Shown one piece after another: positions 25,501-38,523 of a stretch of 64,000 bases of DNA; the stretch's first letter is position 1; each line of letters starts with the position of its first letter. This DNA comes from Neelides folsomi (lineage: Eukaryota; Arthropoda; Collembola; Neelipleona; Neelidae), in the NCBI GenBank assembly GCA_034687125.1, contig JAQGBZ010000077.1, positions 157,272 to 221,271 of the forward strand, in the 5' to 3' direction. A program made the translations under genes and the position numbers. The notes under the pieces were generated by a model. It had not been told where the DNA came from, ran no database searches, and saw nothing but the letters and a program-made list of their open reading frames with translations.

Positions 25501-28500
25501 CACAAGTATGGGATCAGTCCGAGTAGTAAGAAGAGCGCCACAGCCGTTTTCCCCACCTGAAAAGCCATTTGAGAGGTTAACGAGGACCATGGGACACATT
25601 AAGATCCATCTTTCTTCTACACCTTATAACATTCCTATCCTTTACAACACCACTCTTGTTATTTAAAGAAAAATTGGCGTGCCGTGCGAGAATTTACATT
25701 AAACTCATAACAGCCTCTCATCACTCAACTTGGATACACGCTGGAGATTAAACCTATTTCTCTTTTCAAAGGCTCATCACCACTCCCCGTGATGCAAATT
25801 AAATTATCAAGGGCTTTGAGTTAAATTAAATTAAAAGAGGAAATCTTGAGTTACTGAAGAGATTAAAAGTAGTGATGATCAAAGGATTTGGCAAATACGA
25901 GAATTAAGAGAAAAAAGGAAATTAAACTTACAGTCGCACTCCATTTTTTTGTCGTGGACCAAATGGTTCTCCATCCTCTTGGGAGCCAGGTGCCGATGAG
26001 GATGATGGCGCGGATACCCAGCCATGTAACATATAATCCACTTGCAGTCGTATACAGCTCGTGTACCGGCTCATCAGTATTTGTTAGCCAAAAGCTCATG
26101 ACGAGCCGCCCAAGGGACACTAACAAACCCACAACGACCAATGAGCCATCAAAATTTATCTCTCCTTCTTAATGTTTTCTCATGTTAAAGAGGATTTAGA
26201 ACAGAACCTGGAATATAGATGATCGCAATACTGACGATCGTCAGAGAAGCACACATTGCAAGGATGAGAGCCAGGATCTGGAACAAAGCCAAAAAATTCT
26301 TCGTTAAACCATTTTCATTATAATGCAAACGATTTTCCCAAAATTCCTCAACTGCTACAAAATAAAATAAGGAATCCTCCTTAAACTCATCTTAATATTT
26401 TACACACTTTTACTACCATTTGGGAAAAGTTTACGACAAACCAAATTTTCATTTAATTCCATATCATTTCAGTGCAATTTCAGTGCATATAAAATTCTTT
26501 AGAATTCAAATTCAAACCCATTACAACTTTACTGCCATTAAATTTCATGTGGGATTATCGTAAATAAAAGTCCATTTTCTCTCTCTTGAATTCCTTCTTT
26601 AACCCATCCAGGATGCAGTCAATTATCATTATTTTAAGTTCCATCGAAATTAAGGACCTTGATAGGGAAGAATCTTGGTTTTTTGTACGGGTTGTTCCCA
26701 ACAGGACCGTCGCGGAAAAGCAAGGCCTGGTGGGCGGCACCGAGTCCTCCTCCGATAACGAATCCTAAACCTCCAGCGGCAGCTGCTACGCCGTCTGCTG
26801 GCCCTCCGACAACTCTTCCTTGACCTGCTCCAACCTCGGCTGGAACTTCTGGAGGTTCTTGTGCTGGTCCTTCTTCCACAATTCCCTCGTCTTCTTCTTC
26901 TTCTCCTTCCTCTTCTCCTTCGTAGTCTTCATAGTCTTCATCAAAGTCTTGTCCTTGTAGGTCCGGAATGCCTGGGTCTAGTTCGATCCTTTCTAACATG
27001 ACACGCGGTTGCATGTTGTTATTCAATGGCTGATCTGCTTCGTTCTAAAAATCAATTTTATTATTTCCTAATTCATATATCTGTACCCACCTAGTCAATA
27101 TGGTACTTATATTGAATATATTTAATTTATTTTATTAATGATTATACTTGTTCCTCAATGTTGACATCTCCGATTAAATAGGACCGAAGATCCAGAATAT
27201 ACGCCATGGTCAGACACCAAGCTCTTACTATTTTTTTAACCCAGTCTCTTGAATGCCCTTGCTCCATTAGAGCAGGCATCATCACTTGCAATATAACGAG
27301 TTCCAAAGACAATTCATGGGCTTGTTCCCTAAAGAATCGTTACATTACGTCTAGGATCTTTCAATATACCATTACTTGAGCATTCCGAATTGAATATCGA
27401 TTTTGGCTTACGTCGTAAAAACGAAAGTGAAAGGAAGGAATTTGGGGAAAAATCTCTTGATGATTCGAATAGGAAGCCAAATCATCAGAAGGACCATTGT
27501 TCCAAATAATATCATTGATAGAAGGAAGCGCCGAACGTGTCGAATAATTGGCAAATGAATCATCTAAAAACGAAATTTAAAAAAAGTTATAAAATGAAAA
27601 TATAAAACTCTACGATATATCAAATATATGCATGTTATATGATAATCTTTCTGACCTCTTGAATAGGATTAAATTCAGGATCATTGAGATTTCTCAGAAA
27701 CCAGAGAACACCCGGGCGAAGGATCTCTCGTAAGAGGAGCACAAAAGAAGCAAAATAGAAGACATAAATCATTCCAAATAGCCAGTGCATGAACATTGTC
27801 GTTCCTGGTGCTTTAGAAAATGAAGCTTCTCGGTCCTGTTTATAAAAATAAATTGTAAATCAAGACGATACTTAAAAATAAATTCATTTCAATGGATAAT
27901 GTTAAAAACCTTCAATGTAGCATCGAAAAGTGAGAGTGAGCAAATATCAAGCCACCAACCACAGGTCAGTGGGAAAATCCCAATTTCCACAACAGATAAA
28001 AGACAAACTTTAACAACGACGTAGCACAGACCGAGTACCTTTTTCGATCTGAAATAAAATAAATGCATTATAATATTTAATATTTTATCAAAGTAAATAT
28101 TCAATTTTATAACATGTTAGTAAATATATTACTTGTTTAATTTGAAAAGTGATGCGATTCCATGTAGTAAAACGAGTGAAATGCCAACGACCAGATATCC
28201 ACATAATGTTGTCAAAAATCCTTCAAAATGGGGTATTTTAACTGATTCTTGCAATTTTAGTCCAATTAATGTAAAGTGACCGATATGATAAGGACAGAAC
28301 TCTGAAAAACATTAAATAAACAAGGCAATTAAAATTACATTAGTCTTTTAAAAACAGTCTTTTCAATTGTAAAGATAAGTTATAAGTTTTTTATAGTGAA
28401 AAATTACCAAATACTAAAATGAATAAAGTGTTGAGTGATACAACCCAAAAGACATGTTCTAAAAAGACCAGAGATCCGTCAAGCCCAAGGAGCCTTTCCC

Positions 28501-29662
28501 ACGTTAGCTCTTCATTAGCCCGATCCCAATCAATAGGATTCCAATTAATTTCATCATTATTATTGACTTGCCGTCCATTCTGCAATTTAAAACAGTTATA
28601 ATTATGAACCAATTTTATTATTTTAGTTTTATATTTTAGTTTTTAAAACATTACGTTTCCTTCAACACCCGCTTGGCCTCGATTTTCATCCTCAACTACT
28701 TCAGGCTCAGGGTCCAAAATTTCCTCCTAAAAATTATATAAGAGTTGCATAATGGTAATCAAGTCATACGTTTAAATTGATTATATTATGTAAATATAAT
28801 CATGATAATTAAATTGTATGTTAATAGAAACTTCATACTTCTTGATGAGGATCAAGCCAATCTGGTCCCCCTCCGTGCATAATATGCTCTCGAAGCCATA
28901 CGAGACTTATGAAAACACATAGTGTGCATAGTACTACGACACATCCATAAAAGATGTCCGTTATTAAATGTTCTCTGCAAAAATCACATTATATTAATAT
29001 TTGGTAACTTGAATGAAATTAAGTAATTATGAATTTATAAAACAATACGTATTTTATAAAATATAATAATCAATAATCAGACTATGCTTACGTGGATAAG
29101 AGATCAAAAGGAAGAGCGAGAATAGAATTGACTGAGCCGGTAAAAAGACTTCGATGAATTCGACAGGCCGACAATGGAACAATGCCGAGCCATGCAACAG
29201 CGACTAGTGTGTAATGTAGCCAGAACCATACTGCTGTCCCGATACTTTTTAGAAGGCCGCTGAGGACGTCTTTGATCGGAAGTCGTTTTGGCATATCCGG
29301 AGCATATACTAAATTATAAGTTCAAATCATTATGTTGTAATTATGTCTTTATTTACATAATTAAATAAGTATTGCTGATTTTTTCTTACTAGGAGTGAAG
29401 GAAAATCTGTGATTGCAGAGTTCGCAATATTCTTTCCGACTGTATCGAAGCCATTGGACAAGGCAGTCCTGATGGATGTACTTGATGCTTCCGGTGCAGA
29501 CACATGGGTAAAATAAAGGCCGTTCTTGGGATCCTTCTGAACGGCAAACTCGACAAATATCTAATTTACAAAATAAGCAATAATTATATAACTCTTTCAA
29601 AATTAAATATTATCATAATTTGTGATACTTATTTATATCTTACCTTGTGTTCCATCATCCAT
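22516..29662 (-). CDS. MARCHF6: MARCHF6 / TEB4 / Doa10-type ER E3 ubiquitin ligase
   Basis: Complete gene, 19 coding exons (5'->3'): 29644-29662, 29390-29560, 29092-29308, 28839-28974, 28655-28726, 28408-28579, 28133-28301, 27910-28048, 27656-27835, 27412-27563, 27148-27328, 26658-27044, 26208-26277, 25932-26119, 25462-25556, 25271-25403, 23656-23788, 22717-22852, 22516-22624; 952 residues, phases all agree. The N-terminus is a RING-CH finger ([22 protein letters not shown]), which recruits the E2. The rest is polytopic, with the TD-domain-like conserved core ([30 protein letters not shown]) and the family's C-terminal [20 protein letters not shown]. It acts in ER-associated degradation, for example of sterol-synthesis enzymes in other animals. 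The large exon 26658-27044 encodes an acidic Glu/Asp run and an Ala/Gly-rich linker, longer than in mammals. The first coding exon is 19 nt. Confidence 0.97.
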
Positions 29663-31200
29663 CTCATATGATTAGATTACCTGTCAAAATTATAATTTTT
29701 TTAAAGATATGTCACATGAATCAATATGGAATTTATAAACAGAATCTCTTACTGTCAGTGTATTGGAGCGAAATATGCGAATTGTAATTAAAATGATAAA
29801 CTTGGTTCGACGAAATAAAATACACAAAAATTCTAAAAATTAGACATCTAGGATATTTCTAAATAGATATTACTCTTTCATTCTTACAGGACCATAATTA
29901 ATGGTTAAAATTTCCATTTTAATGGTCCATCGCACCCTAATTTCCTAATTTCCAGTAAATGATAAAATTCGATAAATGTGAAAAGAGAAAGAATTCTTTT
30001 CTTATTATTTCAGACTTGTTCAAAGAATCCGCTCTTCTTGGACATATTTCGTAGTTCGCTCATTCCCCCAATGAAATATATTTCATTAAGGTTCCTACAT
30101 TTAGTCTACCATCGCCTGAATATTTCATATTACCCATATACGGAACTCCCTTTTCCAAACCATTGCTACGTATTAGGTATTTGGGCTTTTCACATTGACA
30201 ATTAGAATAAATGGAGATTGAGGATTTAGATAAATTGAATGAAAAGCTTAACTTAAAAATGACAAGTTATTGAAAATAAAATTAAATGAGTCATTTTGTC
30301 ATTTCTTTTTTTGGTGTATGAATTTATGGTTGAAAAAAGCTATCCTATGTGTAATGTCGTGCCATTCCATTCGATAAGTATATTAGTAGTGAGAAGAACC
30401 ATATTATATCGTTACTTTTTGGCATTTTGGTGAATAATGCAATATAGTTCATATGAGATATAGGAGTATCACCAATGTGAGAGAGTCTGAAAATCATTAA
30501 GGCTTTAAGGGTGAGGGTCATGTAGGGAGGGATCCTTAATGGCACAAACTGGAAATTGTTCAAGAACAAGAGGGTTTGAGGAATTCAAGGTCTCGTCTCA
30601 TTTTTTGCAGGGACAGGTCCCCGGGCCTTTTGGCCAACGATCCATGAAAGGCTCTTCACAACAAGTCTGTTCATAGCCAAACCCCACCAACACATGAGTG
30701 ATAGAAGTCGAGTGGTGGAATTTAGAATCCCTAATTTACTTAGTTAGTAATTCATGAGTCTCTATTAAGTAAAATAGCCAAGTGAGTTATAATTGGTTAT
30801 TAAAAGAGTAAACAAAATAGAGATAGTGTGTAATATTTAATACGCGGCGTTTTTATTACGTCACATTGTGAGTAGAGGATAGGCCACATAACATAAAAGC
30901 TCGTGTGCATATTTTTTAACCCTTTGACTTCGCTTTAAAATCTCATGAGTTAAAAAAGTAGGACATAAGGAAATTCATTTAATTCTCTGCAGCACTCCCC
31001 CCGTTCTCACTCTCACATAACCTCTATAGTAGTCATCACTTTCTCTTTTAACTTCCCATGATTGTGTTTGGCAAATTCGATCGGTTCTTTACCACACAAT
31101 TCATCGCATAATTCAAATAGCGACAATCAATTTTTGAGATTATTTATATCTTCAATTGCCAAATATCGCCATTTCTCTGCGGTCCTTCAATTGCTGCTTT
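29663..31200. other. Intergenic, 5' flank of MARCHF6 and of the Cys-rich gene
   Basis: Between the MARCHF6 start (-) and the 5' UTR of the + strand Cys-rich gene, so it should hold both promoters. The only coding-like segment is the orphan exon at 30598-30730. No other feature recognised. Confidence 0.5.
30598..30730 (-). other. Orphan coding-like exon, unassigned
   Basis: On the minus strand an acceptor-like aaattag precedes a frame of 43 codons ending in TGA, containing VLVGFGYEQTCCEEPF and ending GPGTCPCKK. Its Cys-rich, non-AT-rich composition stands out from the flanks. The plus strand is also open through this segment after a good ttttttgcag acceptor, so strand is uncertain. No partner exon was found within the intergenic region. 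It may be a terminal exon, a relic, or part of an unknown repeat. Confidence 0.3.
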
Positions 31201-31670
31201 ATATCCAACATAATATTTAACCGGGGAACTACTGAATTTCCTCTATTGAACTAAACGCCAAGTCAAGTAAGTTTACTTTATATTTTTATTACAAAACACC
31301 CCTTATTAGAATTTTTATTACTTCATGTTTGTTTTATATTGACAATTACACGTTTAACAATAATACCAATATGGTATAACATTGTGTATTTGTGTTATAT
31401 TTATATTATATTATGTAACATAAATACTTTTATTTAATTTTATAGTAGTGGATAGTGGAATTCCTTTGATGCTCTACCACTATGAAATTTGACACTCAGA
31501 TATTAATGTGCGATGTTATCAATGTCACAAATTATGAATCACAATACTCTATGTTATATTGGATTTTTGATGGTGCATTTTTGCTCTTTTGTATTTATCC
31601 CGTCACGTGCGGATCACTGTTGTAAATTTCATAGAAATCTTTTTTCTTGTTTGTAGCCAAAGTTGTCAAA

Positions 31671-32347
31671 ATGAAGTTGAAAGGCAGAGCACTGGAAGTG
31701 CTAGCGATACTCTTATTTGGAGCTTCTGGAATTTATGGTGCCGTGTACGTGGAACATTACGAACGTTGTGATCCTGGAACACCTTACCATCCATTTTATC
31801 AGAATCCTATCGACAATCGGGATAGTCGAGACTTTCGGGATAATCGAGACGGCAGAGATCCATACGACAGAGATCGAGATCCATACGAGAGGGACAGTAA
31901 TAATCGGGACTATAATCGCAGAGAAGAAGATCGACGTCTTTGCAACAAAGATAAAGGATTGATCTGCAACCCTTTCTCACGATATTGTGAGTGCATTGTG
32001 CCAGGATCAATATGGTCAGAGGGAAGATGCAGAGCAAAGGTCAACTATCCATGTAATGGAACGCCAGCTACAGTGAAGATCCCTTGTGTTCAAAACGCCC
32101 ACTGTGACAATACAGTCTCCTATTTTTGCAAGTGCAGAGAGGTAAATAATTTGTCGTTATTTACTGGTCGTAATAATGATTTCCATTTAATTTTTAAAAT
32201 CCCGTTTAAAAATATTTTATAATTCTTTTTTTCAAGGGTTTCGAATCCAATGAAGATGGAACATATTGCAGTGCTGGAATGAATCTCAAAATTCCGTTCA
32301 TGACAATCATTTCTCTATTTATCTTATGGTCTGCTCAATTATTGTAA
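31671..32347 (+). CDS. Small secreted or GPI-anchored Cys-rich (EB/EGF-like) protein
   Basis: Two coding exons, 31671-32141 and 32237-32347; 193 residues. ATG 31671 is preferred because a tttgtag acceptor at 31655-31656 sits just upstream, and a GTAAGT donor at 31267 suggests a non-coding first exon ending at 31266. Residues about 1-27 form a signal peptide (LAILLFGASGIYGA). Residues about 47-90 are an Arg/Asp-rich linker of RD, NRD and DPY repeats. A Cys-rich module follows (CNKDKGLICNPF, YCECIVPG, CVQNAHC, FCKCREGF, YC) in EB/EGF-like spacing. The last 25 residues are hydrophobic (IPFMTIISLFILWSAQLL), after a small-residue stretch (CSAGMN), which suggests a GPI signal or a single TM anchor. 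No specific family recognised; a surface or haemolymph role is inference. Confidence 0.85.
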
Positions 32348-32420
32348 CCCAATAGCATTGTGAGTTTTAAAATGAAAACTACATACCACTATAGAGTATA
32401 CTATGGAGTATACACGGCCA

Positions 32421-32426
32421 AATAAA
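32421..32426 (+). terminator. Candidate poly(A) signal of the Cys-rich gene
   Basis: AATAAA 74 bases after the stop codon, a normal distance for an animal 3' UTR. Confidence 0.5.
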
Positions 32427-33636
32427 GATTATTCTTTATTAAAACAGGTTAGTAAGCTTACAACTAAAGGTACAAAATAACCAGTTTGTAGAAATATTGT
32501 ATATTAGTGTTCATTGTGACTTTAATTAATATTTTAAATGACGTTTAATTAGCGATATGCTATATTTTTCGAAGTCAAAAATATTTTGTACTAAAATTTT
32601 ATACTATACTTTTCTATTTTTACTATGTAGATTAACAATGAAATTTCATTTTAGTTGGTGCCTTTATTAACTCTATGTAGGTTAGTGGTAGTGAAAATAG
32701 AGTGCTAATTCACAACTGCACAAGTATAGTGCACAAATATAATTTTTGACAATCTTGTACCCAAATTCTATGTAGTTAGTAGGTAGGTATCACAAACTCT
32801 TTAATTTTACCAAACTACTTTATTTATCAATCTGTTATATAAAAAACATGACTTGTTCTACCCAGAGTTATGTTTTTTCTTTGCTTCAATTGAGTCAATC
32901 TGTAAATAAGAATTATACGAAGGCTTTAAAAAGAGTCGCTATTTTTTTAACACATACAATACATAAATATAAATACAAAATGAAGTGCGATTATTCCAAT
33001 AAAATGGCAGTAGCACATTTTAATAATAAGATAAAGTACATTAATTACCAACAAATATGTATGGAATGTACTTTTTTGTATTATTGAAAGAATCTGCATT
33101 TGTTAATTTTATTCATTGTATTATGGAATATAAGTTGTAATTAATAAAGAAGGCGTGTTCATTTTGTTCAGTAGTTTGAAAACTTTAATAAAAAATATAT
33201 AGGTCTCAAAAACTCAAATTGATTTCTTTATCTTTCCTTACATCCTTACGCACTTATACATATGTATATGTATAATTTAATGTTAATCATAATCTAGCCA
33301 TCATACAAGGAGTTTACTTAACATTTTTTGAGTTGTTTGGTTCTCAAGTTCAAGGTAGGTATGTACATTTAACAAAAATTGTCAATGTCTTTGGAGGAAC
33401 TTTCCGACTTCCTTGGAGATTTTCTAATCTTTCTAAGCTTTGCAAAATAAAATAAACACCTTCGTTAAATAAGTTTAACCATGAACGAGTTGATGATGCA
33501 GGATATTGCCCAATCGTTCCAAACTAAAATGGATAAAAGCAAATATTTGAACACAAGCACTTGGAATAAGCATATTAGGTATTGAGGTGATTTCACTAAT
33601 ATGCCATGTAAGTTGTATCAGAATGATATAAAAATA
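32427..33636. other. Intergenic, no gene seen
   Basis: AT-rich DNA between the Cys-rich gene and the Tigger-like element. Open frames here are short and low-complexity (poly-Lys/Asn/Tyr) and lack splice support. Confidence 0.6.
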
Positions 33637-35829
33637 CAGTGAACTCCGGTTATAATCACTCCCGATATAATCACAATCCAGGTATAATGACAACATGATC
33701 CCGGTCCCGGCATAGGAATAGGATATGTTATGTACAATCATTCTGATATAATTAATTCGCTTATAATCACATTATTTTAACTACACAATTTTCAATTCAT
33801 ATAGGAATTCGTTCGGCTATATTCACACACAATAAATAAATAAAAATATACATGCGTGAATTTATCATCACATACATGTATGTAGAAATGACAGGAAAAA
33901 GAAATGACAGGAAAAAGCATGCATGTTTCATCATTGTTCCATCTCTTCATTTGCATATAATTAGAGCTTAAGGTTTGATTGAAGGCAAATCAGTCATTCG
34001 TAATTCACATCATCAAAGAATTAAAATTTTGAAATTATGCCTAAACAAAAGAGAACCCAAATATCATTAAAGGTTAAATCAAAAATACTTCAAGAGTTAG
34101 ATGCTAAAGTATCTCGAAAATTAATTTGTGATAATTATCACAATTCCAAGTACAATTTCACATTTGATTAAAAAGAGATCGCAAATAGAAAAATCACTCG
34201 CGACATTTTCCTGGATAAATTATTTATTAAAAATTTTATATACATAATTTGATAATTAAATTATTATATTTAATAATTTGTAAAATTGAACTACAGAATG
34301 TCAAAAAGAGACAAACAAATGACTTTCCAAAATTAGACGAAGCACTTTTGACTTGGTTCAGATTACGACGGAGTGAAAACGTTCCAAATAGCCCACTTTT
34401 AGAAAAAGCACAACGTTTTGCAAAAGAATTAAATTTAATTCACAAAAAGGCAAATTAACAGAAAGTTGGATTAATCGATTCAAACAACGACATTCAATCG
34501 ATTTAAAAATTATATCGGGTGAAAGTGGTGGAGTTGACAACGAAGTTGTTAAAGATTACCTTAAAAATAAGTGGCCTACGCTCTTAAAGGACTACAACAA
34601 CGAAGACATTTTCAATGCTGTTGAATGCGGACTGTTTTATATGATGCTACCTGATAACAGTCTTCTTTCAAAGGAGAAAAGCGTAATGAAGAAAAAATGT
34701 CGAAATAAAGAGTCACCATTTTAGTTTGTGCCAATGCTACAGGAACAGAAAAAAAGAAACTTTTTGTGATTGAGAAATCAATTAATCCTAGGTGTTTCAA
34801 AAATATAAACATTAAGAATCTTCCTATAACTTACAAAGCAAATGGGAAATCGTAAATGACTGGTAAATTATTTATTGTATGGCTGCAGAAATGGGATTCG
34901 GAGTTGCAAAAAATTAATAGGAAGATTTTGTTAATCGTTGACAACTGTCCTGCTCATCCCTCTGAAGTTATCCTTACTAATTTAAAATTAGCCTTTTTGC
35001 CGCCAAATGAGACAAGTGTCTTACAACCAATGGATCAAGGTGTTATCAAAAATTTAAAACACTTTTACAGAGGAGAAATTTTTGAAAGTTAATTAATTCC
35101 ATTGACGGGAAATCTCAATTCAAAATTGATATGAAAAATTATTTATTATTATTGCACAATGTTGGGCGCGTGTTACTGCCTCAACTATTAACAATTGTTT
35201 TAAACATTCGAAATTGATTAATTCAATCGACGAAAGTAATGTTGAAAAATTCATTGAAATAGAAGTTGACAATTTGAACCTTGCAAAAATCAAAGGCGCT
35301 ATCAGTTCAGATGCCAACATGAAAGATAATGAGTTTTGATGATCAAGTCCAGGTTTGTGATTTTCCCACTGATGATGAAATTATACAAGGTTTACAAGAA
35401 GATAACCTTGATTTACAAGATGAGGAAGACGATGAGGACAATGTTGAAGAAATAGAACCCCTGGTTCCTTCAAACCACGAAGCATCTCGTTACTTAAATC
35501 TCTTTCATACATGGATTTTAGTAAATGTCGACACGGAGGAACAATCAAACAAATTCTTACCATCATTGGGGAATTTGGATCATTTCATCACAAGCAAAAT
35601 ACTCTCAACTTGTCATCAAACTAAAATAACTGATTATTTTAAATAGAAATTTTATACTCTTAAAATTAATATTTATTTATAAACATTTTTGGTAATATGT
35701 GTTTTGAAACAATACACTTAGGTATTAAACCGCATTATTGTATAAATGGAAATGATTTTCTTATTTATTTACTATATATCGGATATAATCACATTTGGTT
35801 ATAAGATTGATTATAGCCGGAGTTCACTG
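33637..35829 (+). mobile_element. Pogo/Tigger-type DNA transposon, degenerate
   Basis: 2193-bp element with terminal inverted repeats starting CAGTGAACTCCGG (left) and ending CCGGAGTTCACTG (right), flanked on both sides by TA (33635-33636 and 35830-35831), the target duplication of Tc1/mariner/pogo elements. Subterminal regions on both sides carry several TATAATCAC-type motifs. A broken transposase with CENP-B-like helix-turn-helix and DDE parts lies inside on the + strand. A 15-bp tandem duplication (aatgacaggaaaaag) sits near 33887-33916. Confidence 0.93.
34037..35646 (+). pseudogene. Tigger-like transposase remnant
   Basis: Begins with ATG 34037 and a basic Psq/CENP-B N-type helix-turn-helix (KRTQISLKVKSKILQEL). 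A second HTH part follows in another frame (LDEALLTWFRLRR), then DDE catalytic-core pieces: LIVDNCPAH (second Asp) and VLQPMDQGVI, both diagnostic of the pogo/Tigger group. An acidic C-terminal segment ends at TAG 35644-35646. Several frame changes and in-frame stops (for example after 34168 and near 34722 and 34853) mean it cannot encode a working enzyme. An AT-rich insertion near 34215-34290 interrupts the DNA-binding part. Confidence 0.9.
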
Positions 35830-36786
35830 TATAACCATTTCATTAATTAATGATTGGATTTAGCTCTTAAAATTACATTTGCATATATGAGCATTTTTAT
35901 CACCCAATATTAGCATTGTATTTTGCCCACGGAACCGGATATCCATCAAAAAGTAATTAATATACAGGTAGAGTATTAATAATATAATAGGTAAAAGATT
36001 TCAAAAGTCATCCCATAATGGCATATTTTTAAATAAAAAATATACACCAATTTAAATATAATGTAATCATCTATCATCATCAAATAGTACCGTAACAAAA
36101 TGAATTGATGGTTCACGCATGATTGAAAATGATTAAAGTTAAATTGTTATAATTATTTTATTTATAATTTATTACATATTATTGTCCATATTTTAAATAG
36201 GTAATATATTTGCGACACATTTCCATTGGTATCTAAAACCTTTTAGACATCTTTTATAATAAAATAATAAATACAAACTCACAATTAGAGCGATTAAAAA
36301 TGCTTGAGATGTACTATAATGTATGTAGGTAGTTAAATAGTCCTAACCATGATACATAAAATTAAATCCATTTATTGAAGATAAAACTGAAGAGCACCAT
36401 AAGGAAAGTAGAGATGAATTAGAAAGCTAAACATTTCTCACTCATTGTTAAAGTATTAAAAATTAATTTATAATCCCTCTGTTAGGACATAAATGAATAG
36501 AGGTATAAAACTCACTAAATGCTGAAAATCACAAAAATGATAAAAGTTTAAAAAGTGATTAAGTATTTCAACTTTTACAATTTAATTTGTTATATTAACA
36601 CCATGATTTAAAAAAAGCTAAACTAGAGTATAATATACAGATATATTATTTTCAGTTGAATAAAAATAATCTATGATAATGATAAGAGTTAGTATACAGA
36701 GATGAACTACGTTTGAAGAAAAGATTTGTAATTTTCTAAACTCCATATTATCCAACATTGACTACGTATGAATAATAATGATTCTT
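35830..36786. other. Intergenic, no gene seen
   Basis: AT-rich DNA between the Tigger-like element and the 3' end of SLC25A44. It must hold the carrier's 3' UTR. No other coding segment recognised. Confidence 0.6.
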
Positions 36787-38523
36787 TCACCATCTTACAG
36801 TCTCCTGATAATCTTCTTTGATAGAAATTCGCTTAATTGTTTCATATCCGCAGATGATTGCGAAACTAAAGACGGCCGATTGAGTCAACCTCGCTGAAAG
36901 GCCTTTGGAAAACATTCGTAGTTTTTCTTCTTTCCAAAGAATTTTTAAGGTTTGAGGAAAAGAGTCGAGTCTTTGAACCTTTAATATGAGAATTCAATTT
37001 AGAAACCTGAATTTAATAATTAACATAATTGTTAACGTACGATAAAGTATCGTCATTAAAATATAGTTTTTCATACTTGAATCCTAGCTCTACAAACATC
37101 AAGTGGATTTGTGAGGATGGTTGTAGTAAAGCCTCCTAAGGTCGCAGAGATACATTGGATCATTAAATGTGAAGCATTTTCAGGAAACAATTTTACGAGC
37201 CTCTCTAAAAGATAAAACAAATACAAGGATTGCAATAAGGAAAAGTAATTTTTATAAAACATTAGGAAAAGAAAAAAATTATATGTTTGCGAAATTTAAA
37301 CTCACGTTGGTAAAGATGATAAAATCCCCACCACAAAGCAGAATTGGGAACATAAGTTCCAAGAGAAGCGAAGTAACCGCGATAGAAACCTTTGAAACCA
37401 TCTTTAGCGTAAATGACTCTTATGATATCTTTCGTTACATCAATTTTTTTTCTTCCGATATACTTAACTTCGAGTGGCATAAAAATTGACCTAATTATTA
37501 AAAAAATTAAATTCAATATAAAAAAATTGGTCGAATTTAAAATTAAGGAGCAATTTTAAGTCAAGTTATTAATTTATAATATTAATCATACTTGGATGAC
37601 TTTTTGCCACTCGCTTGTCCTAGCACCATAAGATGTTGACTAAGTACATCGAATGGAACGATGAAAGTTTGACCAACAACAGAGGCACATCCGCCAGCGA
37701 CAACAGCTCGAACCAAACTACCGATATAAAATTGCATGATTGTTTTTGTTATGCATTTAAGAATTTATTGAAAAGACAAAAATTAATTAATTCATTAAAT
37801 CCTTTATAACCTGTCATGTATGTCGTTTGAAGAGAGGAAAAAGCGCACATTTTCATAAGTCGAAACATAAAAAACTCCAGACACGATTTGGAAGGCAGAA
37901 ACCCAAAATCCTCTATAAAGACCTTTAAATCCTTCCACTTCTGTTATTTTTTTGTATGCGTCGTAAATACTTGAGTAATCGGATGATCTCTGTTGTAACT
38001 AAATAATCATATAAAAATTTGCTATAACTTATAGTGTTATAATTTAAATACATCTTGTAGTTTTTAACATTTAATATTTGCCAACCTGCATCATTGTTTT
38101 AATGACAGTGAAGGGATAGAGCATACATCGGATGGTAAATGAACTTAGCATACTCAAAGGGTAAAATTTTCGCTTGTCCATCATTTCCCATTCTATAACT
38201 TGAATAGTTGGATCGGTATTATTTGCATTTTTCGATCTTTCAGCATTGAAGATTTGAGTTAGAAAACTGACGTATGAATTTGAAGGTATTTCATCAGAGA
38301 TGAATTTATTTTCCATTTTATCATTTATTTTATTTGGCTGGTCCTTCTCCTTACTTTCACGACAAAATATTTCAAGACGTTCAATCAAATCTGCAAAGAA
38401 ATTGATATCAATCAGAAAAAGACAATGTTTTTTACTAACTGCGGAATTATACAATACTATTTATGATACTTAATGTTAATGTCAATTATATTGTCATATA
38501 AAAGTATTCTTACCGTTTAACAT
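36787..38523 (-). CDS. SLC25A44: SLC25A44-type mitochondrial carrier
   Basis: Complete gene, seven coding exons (5'->3'): 38514-38523, 38086-38390, 37811-37998, 37592-37717, 37306-37490, 37077-37204, 36787-36978; 377 residues, phases agree. The first coding exon is only 10 nt (Met-Leu-Asn plus one base). Three carrier repeats carry variant PxD/E signatures: YPFTVIKT, VPFDVLSQ and NPLDVCRAR, typical of SLC25A44, with the family start IEWEMMDKRKF and end ETVRW. Six TM helices in the inner mitochondrial membrane. In mammals SLC25A44 imports branched-chain amino acids; the substrate here is inferred by family. An N-terminal extension of about 75 polar residues precedes the family core and is not usual for the group. 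Start lies 541 bp from the divergent TRMT5 start. Confidence 0.95.
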
